DNA of 64,000 bases from Brachypodius melanocephalos (Eukaryota; Chordata; Aves; Passeriformes; Pycnonotidae), in the NCBI GenBank assembly GCA_013398615.1, contig VZSR01003803.1, forward strand, positions 10,208,072 through 10,272,071. The letters run 5' to 3'. Position numbers and translations under genes: made by a program. Below, in pieces: positions 51,404-64,000 of this stretch (the stretch's first letter is position 1; every line of letters begins with the position of its first letter). The notes beneath the pieces are model-generated. The model ran no database searches. It was not told the origin of the DNA and was given only the letters and a program-made list of their open reading frames with translations.

Positions 51404-53889
51404 AATGAGAATGAATAGAATGGATGTAGGGATTAACTTCTTTCTCCCCCAAAAAGACAAGAACTCATAAACTACACCAACTGTTGGGAGAGAGAAAACA
51501 TCTGCAGAGAATGGCTTTCAACCATAACATAACACATAGCTGATTAGGGGGAAGCCAGAAGACTGTATCTTCTCTCAGAAATTAAGGAGCAGGACACAAA
51601 GACTATCAAAGCACTTGATGTTACCATAAATATGTAAGGTTAGTGGAAGGACGTAAAAGTATTACTCTCCAAATTCAACAGTGGCAGATAAGAGAAGGGA
51701 GTTTTCTTGGCTGCTGGAAAAATATGAGACAATGTTAAAGCTATAAATTATTAGCATCATGGTAGTAGCAGAAATACATGGTTATTTCCTGCAGACTAAG
51801 ACCAAGGCTGTGTTATGGCAGGTGTTGAAAAATAGAATAGGAGAAAGACTGTAGTTCTAGGAGGCAATGTATCAAATAGATATCACCAAAGCAATCTAAA
51901 TTACCCTGGGATTCAGACAAAATATGCAATTCAGGGAGATTGGACACTGGGTTGCTTTATATGGAGAATCAATACATTTGTCATTACTCATATTATTTGT
52001 ACTCCAAATTGTGGCTAGATCCAAAAATACCACCTGGCCATCACATTTGTACTACAATTCTGGCAGAAATGTATTTCTTAACTTCACAGTAAAACTGCCA
52101 CCTCTCTTCTTAGATACCTGTGAGCACCACACCCTCTGCAGGTCTTTACTTTCCACCTTCTGGAGATCCCAATGACAGACTGACTGGACATGAAATACCC
52201 CAGATTCTGTGTTTGTAAGAGGTAATAGTTATTTTCTGGCAGATCATAAAATCTTTCCATCAGGGATGCCATGGAGCATGCGTACTGTGACAGAAGTCAA
52301 AATGTTGATAGTTTGAATTTCTGTGGATGCAGAATTACACATTCACAGCCCTTTTTTTTGAGAATATGCATACACAGCTAAGACATTTCTGCATGCATGC
52401 CTCTGGTGATTTCTTTCCCTGTAGATGAGTACATCTATGATTAAATTATAATAGTTTTCTACATAGCATTCTTCATGTTTAGACAGATTGATAGAAGAAT
52501 ATATTTCACTCCCATTACTTTAAAAAGCTCTTACTGAAAGTAAACAGTGATTAAAGAAACCATAAACATTGCTTCACTCACAATTAAAGCCACTTCAGCT
52601 ACTCGTTTTGCAAAAACTAAGGAAAGAAGCGAGGCAGACATGGCGCTGTTACTCCACAGAATCTGCTCACAGCACAAATAATTTTTAGGTGTCGTCACAT
52701 TTTACCAGGAAGAAATGTAATTATCAGAACAGGTCTGGATCTCAACATGTTTTACTATCCCACTCACTTCCACTGCCAACAGGAATAAGAGAAAATAAGC
52801 AGACAGAAACTGCAAAACATCAATCACAATTAAGTAGCAATTAGTTATGAAAGGCTTCCTTGTCATAATATCCTTTATTCTAGATTCTGTTTGATTTTTG
52901 CAGAGGACACCCAATGACTTAACCACATTTGGAACAAAAAACAGATCTGGAGAGGAAAGGCCCCATTTTCTTGCCAAGCAGAATTAGGGGAGGATAGTAT
53001 TAGTAGATGTTCATATAGCCTCTTTCTTAAGACATGATCTTATCCTTCTTGAAACTGTGCTAGTTCATCAGTAACAGGACTGGGCTCCAATTTTTCATTC
53101 ATAATGGATTTTGTTTCTGTGCTTCTTTTCTTCTCATCCCAGCTCCATAGCTGGGAAAATTGTAAACCATATAAACAGATGGGATTTTGCTACACTAGTT
53201 AACATGTTGATCAATCACATCATCTGCTGTGTGAGCCATCCTTCTCCTCCCTCCCCTCCTTTTGCAACCACACAGAAAACCCCAGCAGACTGCTTGTGTA
53301 TCATTGGTCACGATGACAGGCAACACATTTCTTCATCTGTTCCTCCTTTGAATGTAATAAGGCCTACAGAAGGTTTTCACACTTAACCATGGATACACAA
53401 TACTCAGGAAAAAATGCAGTGCTGGTTTCTGCTGTGCAGTGTACAATGCAGGACAGACATGCCCACAGCTTCCTGGGTTGGCAGAGGAGCACACCACAGC
53501 GGCCTGGGGACACCTCCAGTGATGAGATGTCTCTCCATGACATGGCTGTTGCTCCTAAAATGCACTCATGGCAGCACTACTCCTGTAGCCCTCAGGATTC
53601 AAGGCATTCCCTGAGCTAGGCACCACATGGTTACACAAATCTCTTCTGCATAAGCTGCCATGATGACAATTGTCAGGACAGGAAAAGAACTGGAGATGGA
53701 GCACAAAAGCCAGATAAGTGTAACAATGGCAAGTGATAGAAGAATATATAAAAAGCAAGTCATACTCACATCCATTACTAATTATATGCCCATCATTTGC
53801 CAGTAGAAAAACACTAAGTGGTCTGGAGGTAGAAAAGAAAGTTCACAAGAAAAATTAGCATTTTTAATTAGACTAACTGAATTGGATTT

Positions 53890-53914
53890 AAAAACAAAAC
53901 AAAACAAAACAAAA
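53890..53914. repeat. (AAAAC)n microsatellite
   Basis: About five AAAAC units, a short pentanucleotide array in intron 1. Confidence 0.9.
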
Positions 53915-54531
53915 TGTCTTTGGGCACACAGGATTTTTTCATTGATCCTCTCTGTTTTTGGATCCCAGTCCCACTGGTGAAGTGTAGAAGTGGATTTTTG
54001 AGGTCTCCCTCGTTCTTATGCCAGACTGGGAAGTGCAGGAAGGGGAGATGAAATTCACTCTCCAGACCACCGGGATCAGAGCTTTTCTCCTGGAAGTGCA
54101 CACCTTGAGGATAATGCAGAAGGGCTAAACCACTCCTGACTTAAAAAACAGGCTTCCTTACTGCATGATGTCAGTGCTGGACTTCACTTTTAATGAAATC
54201 CATAAGTAGAATCACTCCTGTTTTATTACAGGAATTTTTAGCAGTAATTAACACACATAGATTGCAAAACTTTTCTAGCAGCTGTGATGCTGCTGTTCTC
54301 TAAAGATGCTCAAGAAGACATCACACTGCTTCCTGTCTTAAAAACTGCTAATAAAAGCAGGCTTTAATTTTGAAGTGCATTCAGAGCACATAGGGAAGCA
54401 AAATCAATGCTTGGTCAAACAGATCAAGAAAAACAACTCCTTAGCAAAGTACCCATGCTTTTCAGACTCCTAAGTGCCTTGTTCAAATACTACTGAAGTC
54501 AATGCAAAAACTCCCTGGGGAATTTGATAGA

Positions 54532-54723
54532 TAAAAAACAAAGCAAAACAAAAACAAAAACAAAAACAAAAACACCCAAAAAACAAAAAAAACCCCACAA
54601 CCCCCCCCAAAAAAAACAAAAAAAACCCCAAAAAAACCAAACCAAAAACCAAAAAAACCACCCCAAAAACAAAACAAAACCCAAAAAAACCCCAAGGCAA
54701 AAAAACCAAATCCAAATTTAAAA
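54532..54723. repeat. A/C-only low-complexity tract with C runs
   Basis: About 190 bp consisting almost only of A and C. It starts as (AAAAAC)n and continues as A runs broken by CC, CCC, CCCC and one longer C run. The PDGFD sense strand is therefore T/G-only with several runs of four or more G. The long frames on both strands here (Lys/Pro/Thr-rich on plus, Phe/Gly-rich on minus) are low-complexity artefacts. Confidence 0.9.
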
Positions 54724-57031
54724 CCTTGACAAAAGTACATTTAAAGTCCAACCACTATACACCTCATATTCTCTGGATCCAAGAGTTTTAATATGAGAAT
54801 CAGATATAGGTGTACAAGGTCCCTTCAGTTGGTTCAAATATTAGCAAGATAATTCTACCAACCATCATGATTTGACCAGAAGTATCACTTCTGTTTAACA
54901 TTATCTGAAAGAGCTATAGCATCTAATATTTGAACATCAAAGGAACTGAATATATCTCAGCAAAACTATTAATCTTTAAAGGCAGAATAGAGCCAATATT
55001 TTCAACACAATGAGAGACTGAAGAGTTCTCTGTATTATCTTACCATTGTTCAATAATCTGCGTCCATTCAGGGGTAGCAGCATACGCTTAAAATATTGAA
55101 GAAAAAGAAATTGCATTCCAGCCATGGCAACAGTATGGATGCAATCAGATCTTGACTTTGATTCTTTTGAAGGGAAATGGCTGAAAAATGGGTCTGTATT
55201 TATGGTAAAAGCAGTGTAAAAGTAGTTAGAGAAAGACAGGAAGAAAAAACTTCTGTTTGCCTTTTAAAGGGACATCTGATCTTGCATATAAAGATTCAAT
55301 TATAATTTAGAAGGCTGTGTTTTCAATAGACCTTTTCATAAACTCATAAATGAACAAACACTCCAGCATTACATCAATAACTTTTATTTCACCATTTTTT
55401 TTCATTTTTGTGAATAGTTTACCACTAAAAAGTGGTTGCTAAAATATATATATTAATCTCTGAATTTCTTTTAAAAACTTCCAAAGTTTTCTTTAACAAA
55501 ATACATTGAATACAAGCAAGGAAATTAAAGAGAAGAGAAGCAGTGGAGAGAATTCATATCAAAAATTCCTGATCTTGTGTAAGCATTGTGCACTATGTAA
55601 GAAGAAGGACTGGCTCCTCTTCAGAACACAACTTTTTTAATGCAATACTCATTCATTTCTGCCAGAGAGAAACCATGAGCAATGCTATTTTGGTCTTCTT
55701 AACTTCATCACCAAATTGCGAAAATCTTCTGCCTACTGAAGTCTTACATATATTTGCATTTTGTGACTGGATTCAAATCATTGAATTTTTCTTGTAACAA
55801 TCAGGCTCTTCTGCAACATTTTTGATGATATTTTCCATGTCTGGCTATTGCAATTACATTAGAGAGACTCAGAACTGACTAGGGACCCAAGATCTGAACC
55901 TGATGCACTCTCTTCTGCACAGTTTGCTTCATCAAAGTCTTTGCACAATACCAAATTTCCAGAAATAGAAGTCAACAATTAACAGTTGGCATCAAAAATA
56001 TTTTTGTTACAATCAACAAGCTCTATGGAGCACTAAGATAAACAATTCCCAAAGAGGAAGAATTTCTGCAGAGAAAATCAGATCGCAACCAAAGCTCAGA
56101 GCATTATTGTTTCTGTGTTTTATATGCATCACTGATACAAGAACTGCTGAATACTACTGTGAAGAAGAAACTCAATAATGTATGAAGAAAATTATCGTTC
56201 ATGCCTCTAAGTTGTTTTTAAAGGTGCTAACACACACTGCAATAATACCTAGACAGGTCTTGGGGAGACACAGGACCGTCCTTGTTCAGAAAGTCCACTG
56301 CTGAAGACAGAGTGAAATACATGGACAAAGGACGTAAAATTTGGGATCTCCTTTCAAACTGCACCGAAGAGGTGATTTCAGAGCAGTTGTGAGATAACAG
56401 GCAGCAGTTAGCTATCTAATAAATACATAAATAAACAAACCGACCAATAACCCAACAACACCAAACCCAAATCATTATCTAAATCCATGATCTATAGTGT
56501 CAGTAAGAAAAGGAAAGAGAAAAATGGGGACAAGGCAAGTATTGATATGTATACATGAATCAACAAATACATTCCTGTCAGACAAAGAGTTCACAGATGA
56601 TAAAATCAAAACAGAGCATTATGAACATTCATTTAAACTTTTGCAGGACACAGGCCATAGCCTACAATGAAAATGCATTAGATTAGAAACAATGGTTCTG
56701 CAAACAGCAGAATGAATGAAGATTGGTTTCCTACTGTCTCACTCTCGCTTGCTCAACTTCTGAGTTGAATTATACTAAGACATTCTGTTATCTTTGCCTT
56801 TCTCATTAATTTTACCTCATAGTACTTGGCATCATTGGCATCTAGTAAAGAGATGCTGCTATGGCTGCAGCACTTCGCTGATCTCTTCAAAGTCATGCAG
56901 TAAAACACTGGCATAAGAGGCAGAATAACCTGACACGAACAGAAAGCACCTGACCTTCAAGGGCTCATGGTCTTTCTTAACCTCAAATGTGAAGATCAGA
57001 GATGAGGAGTTACCTGACAAAATGCTGCACT

Positions 57032-57293
57032 GGATTTTGTGTGGCCAGGTTTTGGTAGCAGGGGGCTAGAAGGGGTGGCTTCTGTGAGGAGCTGCCAGAT
57101 GCTTCTTCCATGTCTGGCAGAGCCAGTCTGTGGCAGCTCCAAGAGAGGTGTGCTGCTGGACAAGGCTGGGGCAATTAGAAATGGTGGTAACACCTCCACA
57201 AGAACATTTTGAAGAAGAAGAAAATAAAAGTTATGGCACTGCGATCAGAGAAAAGCAGAGTGAGAACATGTGAGAGGAATGCCTGGCAGACAC
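57032..57293 (+). mobile_element. Fragment of an avian LTR-type interspersed repeat (probable ERVL)
   Basis: The blocks GTGTGGCCAGGTTTTGGTAG, GGGGGCTAGAAGGGGTGGCT, TCTGTGAGGAGCTGCC, CAGAGCCAG and AATGGTGGTAACACCTC, ending near GTGAGAACATGTGAGAGGAA, follow an interspersed repeat pattern that I recall from bird genomes as LTR/ERVL-related. The segment CATTTTGAAGAAG takes the position of a TATTTAAGAAG-like TATA region and is mutated. Similarity fades on both sides and I see no clean termini or target duplication, so it is a fragment. The family assignment is from memory. Confidence 0.5.
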
Positions 57294-60200
57294 ATATATC
57301 TGTGGTAACCTGCACATGGGAAAGAGATATGGCACTTGGCTGCTTACAGGGAAGTATTAACAACTCAACACACAGGAGTCTCCCAGTTTGGTTCCAGCAG
57401 CAGGATGGAATATATGTTCATGAATCTGATTTCTTCCAGATGCCTCCAGAGGTAATGAGCAAAACTAATTAAAACTGCATCAAAAAAGCAATGGCATTTT
57501 TCTCCACTAAATTCAGGTATGAATTTAGTTTTCCAAATGCTGTGTCAAATGACGAACTCTGAGAAGGACATAATCACATCTCAGGGACTGTACATGGTAC
57601 CTAAAGGATCTTTCAAATTGGCAAAATAGAGGATGGAAAAAGAATGCAGAAAAAGTAGTTCCAAGCTGCATTAATTTCTAACCCTGTCCTTTCCCAGAAA
57701 TTATTACCTAGCAAAACAGACAACATCTTTACTTCAGTTTCATCCAGTGTGACAGCATATTTAGGTGTTTGACAGGTATGAGGATCATTAATTGTCACCA
57801 TTCATTATGGATCCCAACCCACTTCTACTTACTGCTTTGAAAGTAAACATATATTAAAAAAGTAGAAAAATAGATCAGCAATTGTATCAATTTATTCCGC
57901 TTTGGATCCTAAGCATTGGAAGGAATGTGTTTGTCAGTGCTTGTTCTGCTGATGGAAAAGGTCGATTTGTAGAAGGAATAGTTGCTAACAAAGTATTATC
58001 TGATTTTTCTGTCATAGTATCCTTTTAAAATATCCTTCAGAGGGAACTCGTGTTTAGAAAAATGGAAGGGTTAACTTAACAAAAGCAGCCAATTACAATA
58101 TTGGGTAAAGAAAAGAGGGTTAGAACAAATAATGAAACTCATAGTTACGGTGGCAACATTGTGAGGTTTTGTGCAATCTAGACAATGTCTTAAAACAGCA
58201 GTAGTAGAAGAAGACAAGTAATAAAGATGTCCATTACTATGAGGGGAGAAAGGTTTTGTTTGCAGTCTTTTTTGTGATTTTTTTTTCTCCAAACTCCCCC
58301 TCTATTCAAATGAAGCAAAAATTTCCAATTTTCAATACAGATATGTACAGTTCAATTACAGGGGAGATAGTTTTCTATGACCCTATAAAAAATTCCAGGA
58401 ACCTTGCAGAATTTTTCCTTTGCAGCAGCACCTTAGCTTTATAAGGTGAGTCAGATAAAATGGCTATGGGACCCAGCAGATGCTTCTCAACATTCTGAAG
58501 ATGTTCAGATCACACTTAGTCAGGCATATAGCATGGAAAATATTTTTATTTTCAATAGCTGTTTTCATACATCCATATTCAATAACTGGCATTTTTGACC
58601 TTGAAAGCCAGCTAGCTATTCATGGAGCTTCACCCATGCTCAGGGAGAGACTGAGGTGAAGGGAATTCCTGGTCTTTGCCAAAGGGATCTGAAGTCCCTC
58701 AACAGCACTTGGTGCAATCTCTCATGCCTCTGAAGTTACATGCCTGGAACACGACCAGTGTGCATTCTCTTTATTTTCTAACAAGCATGAATAATATATG
58801 CAAAATTCACTCTCTACCCTCTCAGGATTATCTGTCCTAGCAGAGATAAGGTTGTGTGCATTTGGTTGTCAAACATTAAATAATGGGCTATACTCTATTT
58901 GTAACCCTGCTTGCTGGAAGAACTATGTGTAGCTCAGTCAGCCCTGAGATGGACCATGGGATGGTAGCATTCTGCCAGTCAAAATTTGTTTTGTTTGCTC
59001 TGTGTCCTGAAGTCCAAAGCCAGGTCAGGATGCCAGTCTGTCTTGGTGGAAGCATGTGGTCCTGCACACCAACATTCACACGCACTCAAAGCAAGCAAGG
59101 CTCTACAATGGAACTGAACAGCATGCTGGGCTTCAGGTCAGGGAGCTCTGACATACTACAGTCAGCAAAGAAAGGGAGCAGCAGTAGCTTAAATTATTTA
59201 GAGCTACAATGCGAGAAAAAAAATTTCCAAGGTAATAAATAGCGCAAAGAAGTGGATTTGGTTTTTTGATTTCAGAAACAAATACGACCTATATGGAAGA
59301 CTTGCTTTGTTCCAAAGGTAAAACTAAATAAAAACTACTTCAAGTTTTATTAATCATGTAAGTCCTTTTGAAGTTCTTTAAAACCAAACATATGACAAAC
59401 ATTTATTTTTAAAGGCTATGCTCATGGTTTTCAGGGGCCAGAGTCTGAAATTCCTTGTTTGCCTGCTTTCTCTCATTCAAGAATAAGTTGCAGAGTCAAC
59501 AGGGTGCCAAGTTGACAGAGCGCCAAGCTCCTTACTGATGCGACAGTCACAAATCTTGTACAAGTGTCACATTTCTGAGGACTGAAAACACTGATATTCT
59601 GCAATACTAAACAAGAAGAAAATTGAGTAAATCACCAGACTTGACACTGCAATGCTCATAATACTTCTCTGCCTACTTTTTCACATAATACAACAGCAGC
59701 CATTAAGAAACCATCACTGCCAGGCAGTGAGACATCAAAGCCTTGCTGCACACTCTAAGCCTGGGATAGTTCATTTCAATTAATAGCTGACATGCTGAGC
59801 TTTGCTGTATCCAAAAAAGCAGGTATCTATGACAAAAGATGTACTGATAAGGTAGAAAAGAAACAGGTAGTCCCTTACATCTCATTTACTGGAGTTCTAT
59901 CATTGTATTTGGCCTGCAGTGTTAACAGCACTTTCTCACTCCAAGTCCTGTATTAGTTATGTTTGCCATGCATAAGCTGCATCTGTTGTCTCACAGCAAG
60001 CTGTACAGCTGAAATGTGGTCTAAGCTGTCGTCTCTACCTTCATCACATGGACTTGTGCACTGTTTATATCTATGCTGAAAACTCCTGCAGACATCACTT
60101 TCTCAGGCCAATGCCTTTGACCATATCACATCACCTAAACATCACTCACTGACCAACTCTACTCTGCTGTAGAATATACAGTATTGAATATACAGTACTT

Positions 60201-60469
60201 GTCCTGACTTCCAAAGACTATATAATTTATTATGGCTTACTCATAACTTCTTATGTGCCATCAAACTCGATTATGAACTATGTCCTATGATCTGCAGTCC
60301 TTGACTGCCATAATTAGTTCACTATGTAACTTGGAAATATGCACGTCCCCACCAGCCACTGAAGAACTCATTTATGCTCCCTTACACTCTCCTGAATGTA
60401 ATACCCATGGAACATTTACAATGACCAGGTCAGACCAGATGCTGGCTATAGGCTAACTTGTTTCAGAGT

Positions 60470-61168
60470 GGTTTGCATTGGAGGGTACTTCCAGAGATCA
60501 CCTAGTCCAATCCCCCTGCCGTTGGCAGGGACATCTGTCATTAGATCACATTGCTTAAGGCTCCATGCCACCTGGCCTTGAAAACTACCAATGACAGGAT
60601 ATCCACAAATTGTCTCATCAACGTGTTCCAGCATCTCACTGCCTTCACTGAAGAAATATCTTCCTCACATCCATTACAAACTTATCTTCTTTTCAGTTTA
60701 AAACCATTGTCCCTTGAACTGTCACTACATGCCCCGGTAAAAAGTTTATTTCTTGTAAGCCCAACTTATATGTTGAAAGACTGCAGTAATATCTCCCCTG
60801 AGCCTTCTGTTCCCCAGACTGAACATTTCCCACCCTTTCAGCCTGTCCTCATAGGAGTTGTGTTCCACCCCTCTGATCATTTTCAGGGCCCTTCTCTGGA
60901 CTTGCTGTAACAGACTCAGGAGAGTCCCAGCACATTTTTATGTGCTCAGGGCCTCAGAGCTGGATGCAGCACTTCAGGTGAGGTGTTATCTCAATCCGCT
61001 GGCCACACTGCTTTGGATGCAGCCCAGAACTTGATTGGCTTTCTGGGTTGTGCGTGCACATTGCCAGGTCATTTTTAATTTTAGAGCTACCAGTACCTCC
61101 AAGTCCTTCTCTGCGGGACTGCTCTTAACAGTTTGTAAATTTAATCTGCCACTACTTGTGCTGGACTC
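60470..61168 (-). mobile_element. CR1 LINE 3' portion, minus orientation
   Basis: The plus strand reads antisense CR1 in the expected order: AGAGATCACCTAGTCCAATC, CCCCTGCCGTTGGCAGGGAC, AGTTTAAAACCATTGTCCCT, GAGCCTTCTGTTCCCCAGAC, CAGCCTGTCCTCATAGGAG, CTCTGATCATTTTCAGGGCC, CAGAGCTGGATGCAGCACTT, GATGCAGCCCAGAACTTGAT, GGCTTTCTGGGTTGTG and CCTCCAAGTCCTTCTCTG. A short internal piece between the CTTCAGGTGAGG and CTGGCCACAC blocks is missing relative to the usual pattern. The element is 5'-truncated and in the same orientation as PDGFD. The frames at 60446-60634, 60551-60910 and 60986-61171 derive from it. Confidence 0.9.
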
Positions 61169-62359
61169 CATCTAGTCAGAGTAATCTCCTTTTCTTTTTC
61201 ATTCATGCCACACTCAGGACAAAAAAGATGCCCAACAGTACTGATGGCAAAAGAAAAGACTGGTTTTTCTTTGGGTATTGTGACCTAAGCAGAACCAGGA
61301 CTGGGATGTGAACATGCTGAAGAAGGTCATATCTTTGCTGCTGAAAATCCCACTAAACCTTTCACATAGGCTCCATTTACATTCAGTGGATTCAGAATTC
61401 ATTAAGATGTTTATCTGCTGGCAGGAGCAAGTGAATTATCTCACGTTATAGGATGCCCATTGTTTGGTGTGGCAATGCCTCCTCCAAGTAGGAGGCTGCA
61501 GGTGAGGGCATGGGGCTGTTGGTTTCTCCAGCCCCTCGCTGGGGCTTTGAGGAGCACCCACTCCCATCCACTGAGGAGCTGATCACACTTGAGCAAGGGC
61601 CAACAACCTTCTTTGCTTCAGTCCCCTTCATCACAGCTGGGTACCTTGACCAGGACCGTCACAGCATCTGGTGTTACCAAGAGGGTTGAGGACTTTAGGG
61701 ACCACTGCCACAAGTTGTAACCAGCTACTAGAATTTAACATAGCTTCTATAACAATAGCAAATGGGGTTTCAGGAAAGATTAATTGGCTTTCTGGTCTGC
61801 CTGCCCTGCTCTCAATACACTGCATTCCCTGAAGTAACAGGGGGCTTCTCACACACAGCTTGAAGTGAATGGTTTGTGTTAAGTTATAGTGAGAGACAGA
61901 GAGCTAAACTACCTCAGGAGTATTTTGATCATGCCTAACTGGGGACTCCAGAAATTTTAAAAAGATTCACTATTCTTTTTCTTCTGGACAAGACCACATA
62001 TTTCAAGTTTTTTCTTCCCCTCCAGTAACTCAAAAGCAGAGAGACAGCACTTATGCCTATAACAGACTTGACACAATCTGATGCACACTACAATACTTGA
62101 CAACACTGATAACTTTATCTGATTTTGTAGAAATATATTGTTTCTGACTCCTTCAAAATCAGATTTGATTCTGTGTTCTCACTGAGTGGCACAAGCTTGG
62201 ATAATGCAGGCATTTCTTCTTCCTTGTTTATTATCCATAAGCCTCCCCAAACTAGTACAGCTTAGGGAGAACAAAGAGGCTAAAAAGAGTGGGGTTTGAT
62301 TTTTTCCCCCTTTTCACCATTTGGTGCTGCTGTGGCTTCACAAACCTTGGCTCTTTGTC

Positions 62360-62382
62360 TTTTTTTTTATTATTATTATTAA
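62360..62382. repeat. (T)n(ATT)n tract
   Basis: A run of T bases followed by four to five ATT units, a small simple repeat in intron 1. Confidence 0.8.
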
Positions 62383-64000
62383 CATAAATGTGGTGGCCAG
62401 CCCCCAAACCATGTGATCACTCTTTACATCTGAAAAAAACTCATCTGCACATATGAGACAAAGTGCCTAGCTCATCTAAAATAACTCCTGGGGTGTACAT
62501 CAGAGTTACGTCACCCTCCAACACCCAGCTATAGATGAAGCCACTGAGCACTTACATAGGTTAGAAACAAACGTAAAGAGGGCACACACCAAAACAGGAC
62601 CCCCACCATCAAGGACTGCTGCTGGCTGGGTTCAGTGGCAGGAGTGTGATTTACAGCTTCATGCTGCCAGTTTTGGGTATTCTGAGCACCAAGACTTGGG
62701 AGTCAGGAGTCTGTGAGGAGTGAACCAGAGACTCCAAACGCTGTAGAAGCCCATGATACACGGGTGCACACTCCCGTTCCTGTGCTGGAGACAACACACC
62801 TGACATGAGGCAGCACATCACCCACTGCTTGGAGATGAAGGAGCAGAGTGTGAGGCTCCCTCCTGAGCATCCCTTCCTCCTGGTGATCATTGGTAAATAC
62901 TGTGCTTCCCTTCCACAAGACAGCAATATTCTACACTACTCAGCAGCTGGGATGTCCCAGAAAGCACAGGCAGCCCTGCGTTCCCCACAAAGCTCTGCTA
63001 TGACCACAGGGAAATTCATCTTCAACCTCAACCAGGAGATGTTCCACATGGCTTCACCCACAGGAGCTCCATGGAGTATCCACTCAGCACAGGCAAACAC
63101 ACAGCTTTTCTCTTGGATATGTATAGGAGCAGAACAACAAAACCTACTTTTTTATAGGAGATTCAGCCCCTCATCCACACCACCAACTACCCCCTGACAA
63201 ATTTCAAGCCTTTGTCAAAATCCAGAGACGTTATACCTACTCAAAGTCAGCACATTTATCAAGATCAAAAAACAAATATTTTTTTCCCCTTCTTTATTCC
63301 CAGAAATTCCTGGCATTTTCTGGTCATCATTTTCCTAAAGAAAATAATCAAAATAATATGGCTTAGGGCAGATATTCATCTTGGAAAAACTCATCCCAAC
63401 AACTCATCAAAGTGTAGCACAGCCGTCAATCTTGAGGGAAAAAAAAAGAAAAAAGACATAGAAAAAGAGAAAGGAGGAAGTGAATGAAGTCTTCATAAGA
63501 GATGTCATCCCTAAGAATGCTCAGTGGGGTTGTGAGTGGAGCTGAGCTGAGCCAATCCTTCCTTCCAAAACACACTGTGTGGTGTTTGGTGAGTGGTTTG
63601 CCAGCCAGCTCTGGAGTGTGCTGAGCGGTGCCTGCCCTCAGGGACATGGTGGTCACCACTTGAGCTCTCTCTCCAAGCACAGAATTAAAAGGATAAACTC
63701 TAGGCCATACGAGTGAATCAAGTGTAGCTTTAAAAGCAAATGGATATGAGCAATAATCCCACAGATACTTTTTAAGAGCACTGTAACTGTTTGTCCAGGA
63801 GCTTCCCTGATCCATCTCTACCACAGAACCCCCACCTCTGCTTTGGTGTGACACAAGAGTTTATCAGCACCCCTCCAAGAAAAGTGCATAACGGTGCCAT
63901 GGCTCATCTCCAGTAATACAGGCAGACCCTGTAAGAGTCACAATAAAATCCTTATCTCATATTCCACAGAATACTGTTTTTCTCCCTTTGTTCCCTCCCA

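Larger units (their letters stand above)
1..64000 (-). other. PDGFD: PDGFD gene body, partial at both ends
   Basis: The four exons are collinear on the minus strand and phase-compatible (2 to 2, 2 to 0, 0 to 0, 0 to 1), so the whole window is inferred to lie inside one transcription unit. The signal-peptide exon is expected beyond 64000. The cystine-knot exons, stop codon and 3' UTR are expected before position 1. Internal intron lengths are 4159 bp (intron 2), 24503 bp (intron 3) and 5278 bp (intron 4). No promoter, CpG-island promoter or polyadenylation region of this gene is in the window. Confidence 0.9.
39275..64000 (-). other. PDGFD intron 1 (partial)
   Basis: At least 24.7 kb upstream of exon 2 in the transcript. 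Recognised contents are poly(T) tracts (43058-43070, 44341-44360, 51389-51403), (AAAAC)n at 53890, a long A/C-rich tract (54532-54723), an LTR-type repeat (57032-57293), a CR1 (60470-61170) and a (T)n(ATT)n tract near 62360. A possible LTR-like segment at about 49260-49560 is listed as a finding. The rest, including 39275-43000, 44400-49200, 49600-53800, 54800-57000, 57300-60450 and 61200-64000, is AT-rich DNA without recognisable genes. The intronless DDI1 gene that sits inside mammalian PDGFD was not recognised here. Confidence 0.8.

Noticed and set aside
54470..54751. Phe/Gly-rich frames on minus and a Lys/Pro/Thr-rich frame on plus
   Set aside because: Low-complexity A/C tract; there is no start context, splice support or family resemblance.
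63426..63854. 142-codon minus-strand frame
   Set aside because: No recognisable domain, no conserved motif and an ordinary length for chance frames in 64 kb. It could be a fragment of an unrecognised repeat, but nothing supports a gene.
39275..64000. Nested DDI1-like gene, as inside mammalian PDGFD
   Set aside because: DDI1 is an intronless gene of about 400 codons; no frame here approaches that length or shows a ubiquitin-like or retroviral-protease-like fold signature.
1..64000. CRISPR arrays, operons, prophage or other novel multi-gene system
   Set aside because: No regularly spaced repeats with unique spacers and no compact gene clusters; the sequence is a vertebrate intron-exon locus and its signals are explained by PDGFD plus transposon remnants.

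Overview
The window is a 64 kb piece of a bird nuclear genome. It is AT-rich and has no bacterial-type gene organisation. The avian origin is inferred from several CR1 (chicken-repeat-1) LINE 3' ends, an avian ERVL-like solo LTR, and a vertebrate gene with small GT-AG exons separated by multi-kilobase introns. The LTR family is one I know mainly from non-galliform birds, so Neoaves is likely, but I cannot name the species.

Only one gene can be supported: PDGFD (platelet-derived growth factor D), on the minus strand. It fills the whole window and runs off both ends. Four internal coding exons are present, which match human exons 2 to 5. In transcript order they are exon 2 (39274 to 39070), exon 3 (34910 to 34730), exon 4 (10226 to 10167) and exon 5 (4888 to 4687). 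Together they contribute 648 nt, keep an open frame with compatible phases, and all have GT-AG borders. They encode the CUB domain (exons 2 and 3), a short linker (exon 4), and the hinge with the conserved activation cleavage site (exon 5). Exon 1 (signal peptide) must lie to the right of position 64000. Exons 6 and 7 (cystine-knot growth-factor domain) must lie to the left of position 1.

Layout from left to right: partial intron 5 with two opposed CR1 fragments (1-4686); exon 5; intron 4 with a long CR1 3' end (4889-10166); exon 4; intron 3, 24.5 kb, with a TTA-rich microsatellite, a solo LTR with 5-bp target duplications and several low-complexity tracts (10227-34729); exon 3; intron 2 with a pure (GAAAA)n array of about 34 units (34911-39069); exon 2 with tandem alternative acceptors; and at least 24.7 kb of intron 1 with A/C-rich low-complexity DNA, a second LTR-type repeat and another CR1 (39275-64000).

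The most interesting points are a pair of Tyr-to-Cys differences from human PDGF-D, one near each end of the CUB domain, and an 18-nt tandem acceptor at exon 2 in which each acceptor has its own branch-point-like motif. The many short open frames in the introns are chance frames or repeat-derived. I found no RNA genes, no CRISPR arrays and no novel multi-gene system.
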